Below, one piece after another: positions 1-6,891 of a stretch of DNA of 18,667 nt; the first letter of the stretch is position 1, and each line of letters opens with the position of its first letter. The notes beneath the pieces are model-generated. The model made no database searches and was not told where the DNA came from. It worked only from the letters and a program-made list of their open reading frames with translations. The translations under genes were made by a program, and so were the position numbers. The stretch is from an uncultured Blautia sp. (GTDB lineage Bacteria > Bacillota > Clostridia > Lachnospirales > Lachnospiraceae), in NCBI GenBank assembly GCA_934402155.1, contig CAKRTP010000028.1, positions 1 through 18,667 on the forward strand, in the 5' to 3' direction.

Positions 1-41
1 GCAGCTCTTGCTTCTGAACCAAATTTAATTTCTTTTGCCAT
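1..41 (-). CDS. groL: GroEL chaperonin, first 13 codons only (runs off the left edge)
   Basis: The minus strand opens with ATG at 41 and reads MAKEIKFGSEARA, the typical start of bacterial 60-kDa chaperonin GroEL. An AGGAGG ribosome site lies at 51-56, nine bases upstream. GroEL forms the tetradecameric ATP-driven folding chamber in the cytoplasm and works with GroES, whose gene ends 39 bases upstream. Only the amino terminus is present, so nothing can be said about the ATPase or apical domains. The gene must be cotranscribed with groES from the CIRCE-controlled promoter at 493-521. Confidence 0.93.
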   Translation of the reverse strand, partial: MAKEIKFGSEARA

Positions 42-80
42 GATAACTGTCCTCCTGAAATAATGTCAATTAAAAAAATA

Positions 81-368
<288 letters not shown>

Positions 369-398
369 CTATTTTCCTCCTTTATTATTGCCTTTTCC

Positions 399-444
399 GT
401 AACTGTTCAGTACCCTCATGGGATATTACCTGCTGAATAGTTAC
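399..444 (-). other. Hairpin in the groESL 5' leader
   Basis: Arms 399-410 (gtaactgttcag) and 433-444 (ctgaatagttac) are complementary at 11 of 12 positions, around a 22-base loop. In the mRNA the hairpin sits between the CIRCE element and the groES ribosome site, so it would form in the 5' untranslated leader. It has no U-tract, so it is not a terminator. It may stabilise the leader or tune translation; that role is inferred. Confidence 0.5.
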
Positions 445-454
445 CTTTTAATTA

Positions 455-481
455 CTAGCACTCATATCATCTGAGTGCTAA
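455..481 (-). promoter_or_regulatory. CIRCE operator (HrcA-binding inverted repeat)
   Basis: The sequence CTAGCACTC, nine bases, GAGTGCTAA matches the CIRCE consensus TTAGCACTC-N9-GAGTGCTAA, with one difference at the first base. It begins about where transcription should start from the promoter at 493-521 and lies in the groES leader. HrcA bound here represses groESL, and heat shock relieves the repression. No other CIRCE copy is visible in the window. Confidence 0.95.
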
Positions 482-492
482 TCACTGTCCTT

Positions 493-521
493 ATATTATT
501 TAATTATGTTATTTTCTGCAA
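493..521 (-). promoter_or_regulatory. Sigma-A-like promoter of groESL
   Basis: On the minus strand, TTGCAG (516-521) and TAATAT (493-498) are separated by exactly 17 bases. Initiation would fall near 486, just before the CIRCE repeat at 481-455, which is the standard arrangement for HrcA control. Each hexamer matches its consensus at four of six positions. The start site is predicted, not measured. Confidence 0.7.
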
Positions 522-679
522 CTCTTTTTATGGATGTTAATTGCAGTATTTTTTGATATTATCTTGTTTTTTCTTTTATTTTCTTTAATTATCTTATTTT
601 ACTGTTTTTCAGTATTTTTTTAATATATTCCACATTGCATCTGAGTGCATCCTTACGGAGCATTTTTCTCATTATAAAA

Positions 680-720
680 AGCTCTTTCCCACCAGGCATA
701 TAACCCGATGAAAAAGAGCT
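680..720 (-). terminator. Rho-independent terminator of codY
   Basis: The minus strand reads AGCTCTTT at 720-713 and AAAGAGCT at 687-680, followed by a T-run toward 676. The interior also pairs: CATCGGG with CCTGGTG, and TT with GG using wobbles. The whole element is therefore a roughly 17-bp stem with a 7-base loop. It starts 33 bases after the codY stop and separates codY from the groESL promoter. Confidence 0.88.
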
Positions 721-753
721 CCTTGATGATTTAAGTATCCGATCAGTCTCTGA

Positions 754-1539
754 TCACGCTTTTTTGTTTCTCTGTGCTTTGATTTCTTCCAGCTCATCAA
801 AAATAACTTCATTAAGAACTTTGATATAAGTTCCCTTCATACCGGATGAACGGGATTCAATAACTCCTGCACTCTCAAATTTACGCAGGGCATTTACAAT
901 GACAGATCTGGTGATACCTACACGGTCTGCAATCTTACTTGCAACCAGAATTCCCTCTTCTCCATCCAGTTCATCAAAAATATGAATGATTGCCTCCAGT
1001 TCTGAGAATGACAGTGTATTAAAGGCAGATTTGACAACCTGCTGTTTGCGATCCTCTTCTGCATTCTCTTCATGCACTGCGCGCATCATTTCCAGTCCTA
1101 CTACTGTAGTTCCATACTCACTGACAATGATATCCTCAATATCATATGGCTTATTGTCACGATACATAAAAACAGTTCCCAGACGTTCTCCTGCAATATC
1201 GATCGGATTGATGATACCCTGGCAGCTGCTGTCAACATGTTCAAAACCTAAAGTCTGAAGATTCACATTTTCTTTGGTTGATAAAACTCCCAAAAAACGC
1301 TCATTCAGCAATTCATCTACATGTCCGCCAACGTTATCTTCAATCAGTTCAGTTATTTCCTTAACGCCCGGGCACAAACTGATTCCCAGAACTTTCCCCT
1401 TCTTACTCAGTACCAGTATATTGGAACTTAATGTCTCCATTAAAACCTGACAGATATCGTTAAATACTACCTTACTGGAACTACTGTTGTGCAGAAGTTT
1501 ATTGATTTTTCTTGTTTTATCCAACAACTGAACGCTCAT
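754..1539 (-). CDS. codY: CodY, GTP-sensing global transcriptional repressor
   Basis: The 261-residue product has the CodY layout: an N-terminal GAF sensor (about residues 1-155), a linker helix, and a C-terminal winged helix. The winged helix (about 198-243) carries SKIADRVGITRSVIVNALRK and GMKGTYIKVLN, nearly identical to Bacillus CodY. The protein represses amino acid transport, biosynthesis and adaptive genes when branched-chain amino acids and GTP are plentiful. I chose ATG 1539 (MSVQLLDKTRKINK) because it aligns with known CodY starts and has AGGAGG five bases upstream; an in-frame ATG at 1596 would add 19 atypical residues. The DNA-reading helix is conserved, but the GAF segment that holds isoleucine in Bacillus (Arg61, Phe71) is shorter and lacks an arginine here, so effector response may differ. 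It has its own promoter at 1588-1616 and a CodY box at 1648-1662. Confidence 0.96.
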   Translation of the reverse strand: MSVQLLDKTRKINKLLHNSSSSKVVFNDICQVLMETLSSNILVLSKKGKVLGISLCPGVKEITELIEDNVGGHVDELLNERFLGVLSTKENVNLQTLGFEHVDSSCQGIINPIDIAGERLGTVFMYRDNKPYDIEDIIVSEYGTTVVGLEMMRAVHEENAEEDRKQQVVKSAFNTLSFSELEAIIHIFDELDGEEGILVASKIADRVGITRSVIVNALRKFESAGVIESRSSGMKGTYIKVLNEVIFDELEEIKAQRNKKA

Positions 1540-1587
1540 CTTGGCCTCCTTCAATGATTTTTTCGATGTGACCATCTTTATAACATA

Positions 1588-1616
1588 ATAGTACACGCTT
1601 TATCACGAAAAAGCAA
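1588..1616 (-). promoter_or_regulatory. Probable codY promoter
   Basis: On the minus strand, TTGCTT (1611-1616) and TACTAT (1588-1593) are 17 bases apart. The predicted start, near 1581, gives a leader of about 40 bases before the codY ATG at 1539. This would let codY be transcribed separately from topA, whose stop is 162 bases upstream of the codY start. Confidence 0.6.
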
Positions 1617-1647
1617 GATATTTTTATATTTTTTTCGTTTTTATCTG

Positions 1648-1662
1648 CATTTTCAGAAAATT
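1648..1662. promoter_or_regulatory. CodY box upstream of codY (14/15 match)
   Basis: The plus strand reads CATTTTCAGAAAATT. Against the CodY consensus AATTTTCWGAAAATT only the first base differs. It lies in the topA-codY gap, 32 bases upstream of the predicted -35 of codY. Since CodY is encoded just downstream with a conserved winged helix, direct autoregulation is the simplest reading. Binding itself is inferred. Confidence 0.75.
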
Positions 1663-1663
1663 C

Positions 1664-1688
1664 ATAACTGTTCAATTATCACAGTTAT
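1664..1688. repeat. 8-bp inverted repeat beside the CodY box
   Basis: ATAACTGT (1664-1671) and ACAGTTAT (1681-1688) form a perfect inverted repeat around nine bases, starting one base after the CodY box and ending 14 bases before the topA stop codon. On the minus strand it is followed only by a weak T-run within GAATTTTC, so it could be a poor topA terminator or an operator. Its role is unknown. Confidence 0.45.
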
Positions 1689-1701
1689 CATTTCCCTGCA
1701 T

Positions 1702-3774
1702 TCAGTCTTCTTCTTTTTCTCTTTGTTCTACATAGCCACAGGTTTCCTGACTGCAGACAAGCTTATTACCTTTCTCAACCATATAGCTTCCGCAGACAGG
1801 ACACTTCCTGTCAGACGGTTTCTGCCAGGACATAAAATCACATTCCGGATTATCGATACATCCGTAATATTTACGTCCCTTCTGAGTTTTCTTGAGGACG
1901 ATATCCTTACCGCATTTCGGGCAGGCAACACCAATCTTTTCATAATAAGGCTTGGTGTTTCTGCACTCCGGAAATCCCGGACAGGCAAGAAATCTTCCGT
2001 GAGGTCCGTACTTGATGACCATGTTTCTGCCGCAGACATCACAGACTTCCTCTGTGACTTCATCCTGGATATCGACTTTTTCCAGTTCTTTCTCCGCTGC
2101 ATCTACGTCTTTCTTGAGGTCAGGGTAGAAGTTTCTGACAACTGTCTTCCACTGGACAGTACCAGCCTCTACGCAGTCCAGAAGCCCTTCCATCATCGCC
2201 GTAAAGCGCACATCTACAATACTTGGAAACGCCTGTTTCATAATGTTGTTGACAACTTCTCCGAGTTCTGTCACATAAAGATTCTTCTGCTCCTTTGAAA
2301 CATAACGTCTGCTGATGATCGTTGTGATCGTAGGTGCATAAGTACTTGGTCGTCCAATCCCCTGCTCTTCCAGAGCCTTGACAAGAGATGCCTCCGTATA
2401 ATGTGCCGGCGGCTGTGTAAAGTGCTGTTCCGGTTTCAGTTCCTCCAGAGTAAGTTTCATGCCTTTTTCCAGCGACTGGCTTAAGACGTTTCCCTTCTGA
2501 TTATCTTCTTCCTGTGTATAGACAGATAAGAAACCATCAAAAATCACCTTGGATGCAGCTACTGTGAAGTTATATTCTCCGGCACTGATCTTTACGGAAG
2601 TCGTTTCGTATCTGGCAGCTGACATTCTGCTGGCAGTAAAACGTTTCCAGATCAGCTGATACAAACGGAACTGGTCTCTGGAAAGTGATTCCTTGATCGC
2701 AGCCGGAAGTCTTGTGATGTCTGTCGGACGGATTGCCTCATGTGCATCCTGGATCTTCTGCTCTTTTTTGACAGATTTTTCTATTTTGGACACATAATCC
2801 TCTCCGTACTGCTGACCGATATATTCTCTTGCAGCTTCATCTGCCTCATGGGAAATTCGGGTGGAATCTGTACGCAGATAAGTGATAATACCTACTGTAC
2901 CATTTCCCTTGATGTCAACACCTTCATATAACTGCTGTGCCAGACGCATCGTCTTCTGTGTTGAAAAATTAAGCGTCTTGGAAGCCTCCTGCTGCAACGT
3001 ACTGGTAGTAAACGGAAGCGGAGCATTTTTGATACGTTCACCTTTTTTGACCTCTGTGATCTCATACTCTGCATTTTCCAGTTTCGCAAGAAGCTCATCC
3101 ATTTCTTTCTTATTATGAATCGGCATTTTTTTGTCTGTTCCGTGAAATTTTGCTTTAAGAAGCTTCTTTTCTCCCTTAACACGGAACTCACCATCCAGAC
3201 TCCAGTATTCTTCCGGAATGAATGCGTTGATTTCCTCTTCACGGTCACAGATGATACGCAGTGCAACAGACTGAACTCGCCCCGCGCTTAAACCTCTCTT
3301 AACTTTTGCCCACAGAAGCGGGCTGATACTGTATCCCACCATTCGATCCAGCATCCTTCTGGCCTGCTGTGCATCTACCAGGTTCATATCCAGATCCCGT
3401 GGCTGCTTGATAGAATTTTTTACGGCTGTCTTGGTGATCTCATTAAAGGAGATTCTGCGCATTTTGGCCGGATCTTCCTTCAATGCCTGCATCAGATGCC
3501 AGGAAATCGCCTCTCCCTCACGGTCGGGGTCAGTCGCAAGATATATCTTGTCTGCTTTTTTTGCAGCCTTACGAAGTGACGCAAGAAGTTCTCCTTTCCC
3601 GCGGATCGTAATATATTTCGGTTCAAAATCATTCTCCACATCGATCCCGAACTGACTCTTTGGAAAATCCCTCACATGTCCATTTGATGCCTGTACATCA
3701 TAATTACTTCCAAGAAATTTTTTTATGGTTTTTACTTTTGCAGGTGACTCTACTATCACCAGATATTTCGCCAT
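1702..3774 (-). CDS. topA: DNA topoisomerase I (type IA)
   Basis: This 690-residue protein matches Bacillus TopA in length. It relaxes negatively supercoiled DNA by nicking one strand, passing the other and resealing. The Toprim domain opens with VIVESPAKVKTI (Glu9) and has the metal-binding TDPDREGE at 81-88. The active-site tyrosine is Tyr299 in GIITYLRTDSTR. The C-terminus holds three four-cysteine zinc ribbons beginning near residues 578, 618 and 658 (CDVC, CPKC, CPVC), each closed by a second cysteine pair and spaced at a regular 40 residues. ATG 3774 has an AGGAGAGG site just upstream. The gene lies between dprA (69 bases upstream) and codY, as in many Firmicutes. Nothing essential appears to be missing. 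Confidence 0.97.
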   Translation of the reverse strand: MAKYLVIVESPAKVKTIKKFLGSNYDVQASNGHVRDFPKSQFGIDVENDFEPKYITIRGKGELLASLRKAAKKADKIYLATDPDREGEAISWHLMQALKEDPAKMRRISFNEITKTAVKNSIKQPRDLDMNLVDAQQARRMLDRMVGYSISPLLWAKVKRGLSAGRVQSVALRIICDREEEINAFIPEEYWSLDGEFRVKGEKKLLKAKFHGTDKKMPIHNKKEMDELLAKLENAEYEITEVKKGERIKNAPLPFTTSTLQQEASKTLNFSTQKTMRLAQQLYEGVDIKGNGTVGIITYLRTDSTRISHEADEAAREYIGQQYGEDYVSKIEKSVKKEQKIQDAHEAIRPTDITRLPAAIKESLSRDQFRLYQLIWKRFTASRMSAARYETTSVKISAGEYNFTVAASKVIFDGFLSVYTQEEDNQKGNVLSQSLEKGMKLTLEELKPEQHFTQPPAHYTEASLVKALEEQGIGRPSTYAPTITTIISRRYVSKEQKNLYVTELGEVVNNIMKQAFPSIVDVRFTAMMEGLLDCVEAGTVQWKTVVRNFYPDLKKDVDAAEKELEKVDIQDEVTEEVCDVCGRNMVIKYGPHGRFLACPGFPECRNTKPYYEKIGVACPKCGKDIVLKKTQKGRKYYGCIDNPECDFMSWQKPSDRKCPVCGSYMVEKGNKLVCSQETCGYVEQREKEED

Positions 3775-3843
3775 ACTACCTCTCCTACTTTTGCTAAACT
3801 CCCCGGGCTCTGTTTTCTCAAAAACCAGTATATGATACCGGCC

Positions 3844-4731
3844 TTAATTCTCTTTTATATAGTAATGTCTGCCGATCTCCCGGGCCAGACCTGACAACTT
3901 TAATTCCAGTAAAAGACTTCCTATCTTTTCTGAAGGAATACCTGTTTTCCGGATCAAAAAATCCGTAGATTTTGGTCGTAAATCGAGACAACTATACACC
4001 AATTTCAAATCGCTTGCAAGTCCTAAGTCATTTTTTCCGGACAATTTTACGTTATTTTCACAATTCAGACCTAATTCGCGAAGCAGTACTTCCGGACTGT
4101 ACGCAATCCCCGCCCCATCATAGATCAGCTTATGACAGCCCCTACTCAGTTCTTCATTTACAGGTCCCGGAACCGCATAGACAGCCTTTCCCTGATCCAG
4201 TGCCCACTGTGCTGTGATAAGAGAACCACTCTTTTCTCTGGCTTCCACAATAAGTACCAGATCTGCAAGTCCGCTGATGATCCTGTTTCTTGCCGGAAAA
4301 AAATAATTTCTTGCTTTCATCCCCGGCGGCTGTTCACTCATGATTCCTCCCTTCTCTCTCAGGATGCGGTTATATAACGGGCGGTTCCCGCTCGGATAAC
4401 AGATATCGACACCTCCCGCAAGAACCGCATAAGTCGGTGTACCGCCTTCCAGTGCACCTCTGTGTGCCTCTGTATCAATCCCATAGGCCATTCCACTTAT
4501 GATCTGGACCCCTGCACTGCTCAGAATTTTGGCATAGTGAAAAGCCTGGATTCTTCCATATGGACTGCATGCCCGTGCACCCACGATCGCCGCTGTCGGC
4601 TTCTTTTCATCCGGAAGACTTCCTTTTACGAAAAGTATCTCCGGCATTTTAGGGTAATTGTTTAACTTTTGCGGATATTCAGCACTTCTCTGACTGAGCT
4701 GCCGGATTTTCTCTTCTGATTTTTCTTCCAT
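3844..4731 (-). CDS. dprA: DprA/Smf DNA-processing protein, lacking the usual N-terminal domain
   Basis: DprA binds incoming single-stranded DNA in the cytoplasm and loads RecA during transformation. The Rossmann-like core is complete: IVGARACSPYGR at 49-60, SGMAYGIDTEAHRGAL at 79-94, FPARNRIISGLA at 145-156 and EKSGSLITAQWALDQGK at 166-182. A winged-helix-like C-terminal domain occupies about 243-295. What is missing is the 60-90 residue N-terminal SAM or helix-hairpin-helix domain; here the core begins within 20 residues of the start. ATG 4731 has GAGG about eight bases upstream. An in-frame stop lies only 17 codons further upstream, inside the comM end, so no longer N-terminus can be recovered. 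It follows comM by 35 bases and precedes topA by 69, suggesting cotranscription. Confidence 0.93.
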   Translation of the reverse strand: MEEKSEEKIRQLSQRSAEYPQKLNNYPKMPEILFVKGSLPDEKKPTAAIVGARACSPYGRIQAFHYAKILSSAGVQIISGMAYGIDTEAHRGALEGGTPTYAVLAGGVDICYPSGNRPLYNRILREKGGIMSEQPPGMKARNYFFPARNRIISGLADLVLIVEAREKSGSLITAQWALDQGKAVYAVPGPVNEELSRGCHKLIYDGAGIAYSPEVLLRELGLNCENNVKLSGKNDLGLASDLKLVYSCLDLRPKSTDFLIRKTGIPSEKIGSLLLELKLSGLAREIGRHYYIKEN

Positions 4732-4766
4732 ATAAAATACCTCATTCTTTCTCGTTTTATGACACT

Positions 4767-6287
4767 TTAATTCCAGTATTTTTTATCAAAAGCGCGATAA
4801 GACAATGCCTCTCCTATATGATGCTTCTGTATCTTCTCAGAATGATCCATATCTGCAATTGTTCTTGCCACTTTAAGAAGACGGTGATATGCTCTGGCAC
4901 TGAATGGCATATGTTCAAATGCCAGCTGCAGAAGTCCTTTTCCCTCTGTATCCAGGCTGCAGTATTTTTCTATCTGACTTCCCTTCAGCTCCCCGTTAAA
5001 CTGAATTCCTTCGCCCTGATAACGCAGTCTCTGGATCTCCTGCACTGCACTCACCCGTTCTCTTATCTTTTCTGTAGCTTCCCCCATCTTAATACTGCTG
5101 AGACCTTCAAAATCAACAGGAGTAACATCGGCACAAAGATCCAGCCTGTCAAGAAGTGGCTGGCTGATTCGTCCAAGATACTGTGAAACCTGTGCCGGTG
5201 TGCAGCGGCAACGGTTCATATCAGGATAATAGCCACAGGGGCAGGGGTTCATTGCCGCACATAAGATAAAATCTGCCGGAAAATCATACGTTCCATATAC
5301 TCTTGATATCCGGATCACTTTATCCTCCAGAGGCTGCCTCAGAATTTCCAGACTTCTTCTGGAAAATTCAGGCATCTCATCCAGAAAAAGAACGCCTCTG
5401 TGTGCCAGCGTAACTTCTCCCGGCCTTGGATTCCTTCCACCGCCGGCCAATGCCTGCGCTGAGCAGGTATGATGCGGACTGCGAAACGGTCTGTGCCTCA
5501 CCAGTGGATCTCCTGGTGACAAAAGACCTGCGATACTGTAAATTTTTGTCAGTTCCAGTCCTTCCTCAAAAGTCAGCGGCGGCATAATTCCCGGAATCCT
5601 TCTTGCGATCATTGTCTTGCCTGCTCCCGGTGGACCGATCATCAGAATATTGTGAAAACCGCTGACTGCAATCTCCACTGCTCTGCGAAGACTCTCCTGT
5701 CCTTTGATCTCGCAGAAATCAACACTTTCTGATGTCTGCAAAAACTCAGAATCCTCCTCTTTCATACAGTAACTCTCCGGAGCACACAGATACTGTATCA
5801 TTTCTTTCAGATTTTTCACTCCAATCACTTTCATATCCGGGATCAGTTTTGCTTCTTTCAGATTCTCTGCCGGAACAACACAAAAACGGCATTTTTCTTC
5901 TCTTGCCCTGATGATCATTGGCAATATCCCGGGAATTGCATGAATATTTCCGTTCAGACTGATTTCACCGGCCATCATGACAGCATGAAGCTGTTCCGGT
6001 CTCAAAATCCCGGAGGCAGCAAGCACTGCTGCCGCGAGAGGCAGGTCAAATCCTGCTCCCTCTTTTTTGATATCTGCCGGAGCAAAATTGACTGTGATCC
6101 TCTTTGGCGGAAGTGCAATTCCATTATTCTTCAGTGCTGTTCTTACACGATCCTGTGCTTCTTTTACCTGAGCAGATGGAAATCCGACCATGGTAAAAGA
6201 AGGCAGCCCGTCACTGACATCTGCCTCCACCTGGATCGGATATACTTCCATACCCAGAATTGCTACTGATAATACACTTGCAAACAT
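4767..6287 (-). CDS. comM: ComM/YifB-family AAA+ ATPase (Mg-chelatase-like)
   Basis: In transformable bacteria ComM is a hexameric helicase that promotes branch migration when incoming DNA is integrated. The N-terminal Lon-protease-like domain spans about 1-170 (FASVLSVAILGMEVYP, VGFPSAQVKEAQDRVRTAL). The ATPase core has Walker A GPPGAGKT at 218-225 and Walker B VLFLDE at 299-304. A cysteine cluster with MNPCPCGYY and RCRC looks like a small metal site. The C-terminal Mg-chelatase lid ends in SYRAFDKKYW. Length from this start is 506 residues, normal for the family. I chose ATG 6287 (MFASVLS) because AGAAAGGAGA lies just upstream and family members start here; ATG 6311 adds eight residues. 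dprA follows, which fits a DNA-uptake or recombination role, though many carriers are not known to be competent. Confidence 0.93.
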   Translation of the reverse strand: MFASVLSVAILGMEVYPIQVEADVSDGLPSFTMVGFPSAQVKEAQDRVRTALKNNGIALPPKRITVNFAPADIKKEGAGFDLPLAAAVLAASGILRPEQLHAVMMAGEISLNGNIHAIPGILPMIIRAREEKCRFCVVPAENLKEAKLIPDMKVIGVKNLKEMIQYLCAPESYCMKEEDSEFLQTSESVDFCEIKGQESLRRAVEIAVSGFHNILMIGPPGAGKTMIARRIPGIMPPLTFEEGLELTKIYSIAGLLSPGDPLVRHRPFRSPHHTCSAQALAGGGRNPRPGEVTLAHRGVLFLDEMPEFSRRSLEILRQPLEDKVIRISRVYGTYDFPADFILCAAMNPCPCGYYPDMNRCRCTPAQVSQYLGRISQPLLDRLDLCADVTPVDFEGLSSIKMGEATEKIRERVSAVQEIQRLRYQGEGIQFNGELKGSQIEKYCSLDTEGKGLLQLAFEHMPFSARAYHRLLKVARTIADMDHSEKIQKHHIGEALSYRAFDKKYWN

Positions 6288-6375
6288 TTTTCTCCTTTCT
6301 TTTGCTGACATCCCGATCTGTCTTTCATACTTTGCAGAATTGTTTCTGTTATAATATTTTGCTGGAATATAATAA

Positions 6376-6390
6376 GATTTTCAGAAAAAA
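6376..6390. promoter_or_regulatory. CodY-like box in the comM leader/promoter region
   Basis: The plus strand reads GATTTTCAGAAAAAA, matching AATTTTCWGAAAATT at 12 of 15 positions. It lies 89 bases upstream of the comM start. CodY tolerates several mismatches, but in AT-rich intergenic DNA a 12/15 site may be chance. If real, it would put the cluster that ends with codY itself under CodY control. Confidence 0.4.
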
Positions 6391-6393
6391 AGA

Positions 6394-6420
6394 AAAACCT
6401 GCCTTTTATATGCAGGCTTT
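6394..6420 (-). terminator. Intrinsic terminator/attenuator-like hairpin upstream of comM
   Basis: Read leftward, AAAGCCTGC (6420-6412) pairs with GCAGGTTTT (6402-6394), including one G-U pair, around a 9-base loop. A T-run (TTTTTCTTTTTTT, including part of the second arm) follows. This is a good Rho-independent terminator on the minus strand. No minus-strand gene ends here; instead it lies between a predicted leftward promoter (6447-6475) and comM, the arrangement expected for premature termination in a leader. In the plus direction the stem has an A/C mismatch and no strong T-run. Confidence 0.6.
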
Positions 6421-6446
6421 TAAAGAAAGATTTTTGCTCTGGTTTT

Positions 6447-6475
6447 ATTATAATCTATTGTCATTCAAAGCTCAA
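6447..6475 (-). promoter_or_regulatory. Predicted leftward promoter for comM-dprA-topA
   Basis: On the minus strand, TTGAGC (6470-6475) and a perfect TATAAT (6447-6452) are separated by 17 bases. Initiation near 6440 would give a leader of about 150 bases to the comM ATG, running through the terminator-like hairpin at 6394-6420. A weaker TATTAT nearer the gene (6351-6356) lacks a good -35 but could act as a second promoter. Confidence 0.55.
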
Positions 6476-6486
6476 CTGCATATTTC
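6458..6486 (+). promoter_or_regulatory. Weak candidate promoter for the XRE regulator gene
   Basis: On the plus strand, TTGTCA (6458-6463, five of six matches) is followed 17 bases later by TATTTC (6481-6486, three of six). It would give an 80-90 base leader. It overlaps the spacer and -35 of the leftward comM promoter, so the two genes may share a control region. The poor -10 keeps confidence low. Confidence 0.3.
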
Positions 6487-6577
6487 ACATTCTGATTTTA
6501 TCAGAGACCATTTTGCTCCAGAAGCAATCAGCACATTCCGGTCTGTTTTATACTTGCTTTATGAGGAGGTGTTTTTC

Positions 6578-6793
6578 ATGAAATATCAACGTATTCAGGA
6601 TTTAAGGGTTGATTCTGATCTGTCACAGAAGCAGCTCGGTGAAATTCTTCACATCAGCCAGCGTTCTTACTCTCATTATGAGACAGGTTCCCGTGGAATT
6701 CCAATCGAAATGCTCATCCGACTTGCAGATTATTATGACACTACGATCGATTACCTTGTAGGACGCACTGACAACAAGGCACCGATCAAATAA
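6578..6793 (+). CDS. Small XRE-family helix-turn-helix regulator
   Basis: This 71-residue protein is essentially one Cro/CI-type HTH domain. Helices two and three are visible in LSQKQLGEILHISQRSYSHYE (about residues 15-35), followed by the typical tail IPIEMLIRLADYYDTTIDYLVGRTD. Such proteins bind operators as dimers in the cytoplasm. I chose ATG 6578 because AGGAGG is eight bases upstream and the domain starts at once; the longer open frame back to 6260 has no family likeness. There is no sensor domain, metal site or transmembrane segment. It is transcribed away from comM, so it may regulate the comM-dprA operon or itself; that is inferred from position only. It ends shortly before the bidirectional terminator at 6824-6873. 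Its target is unknown. Confidence 0.88.
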   Translation: MKYQRIQDLRVDSDLSQKQLGEILHISQRSYSHYETGSRGIPIEMLIRLADYYDTTIDYLVGRTDNKAPIK

Positions 6794-6823
6794 ATCCATG
6801 TCTGTATTTTTGCTAAGACACAA

Positions 6824-6873
6824 AAAAACACCCTCAGAACATATCATTTTTGACATGTCCTGAGGGTGTTTTT
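6824..6873. terminator. Bidirectional intrinsic terminator between the XRE gene and the purF-like gene
   Basis: AAAAACACCCTCAG (6824-6837) and CTGAGGGTGTTTTT (6860-6873) form a perfect 14-bp stem, and wobble pairs extend it through the interior to about 23 bp with a 6-base loop. T-runs follow the stem in both directions. It begins 30 bases after the XRE stop and 18 bases after the purF-like stop, so it serves both convergent genes. Confidence 0.95.
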
Positions 6874-6891
6874 GGTAACACAAAGTCAAAC

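Noticed and set aside
630..655. GCATCTGAGTGCATCC, resembling half a CIRCE element
   Set aside because: Only one arm has partial similarity and no properly spaced complementary arm is present.
741..755. Short palindrome at the end of codY (gatcag-tct-ctgatc)
   Set aside because: Its 6-bp stem overlaps the stop codon and has no T-run; the real terminator is at 680-720.
1540..1596. Longer codY start at ATG 1596
   Set aside because: It adds 19 atypical residues, runs across the predicted codY -10 element, and has no ribosome site comparable to AGGAGG before ATG 1539.
6260..6577. N-terminal extension of the XRE regulator to ATG 6260
   Set aside because: The added sequence is low-complexity and overlaps the comM start; the HTH domain begins at ATG 6578, which has an ideal AGGAGG site.
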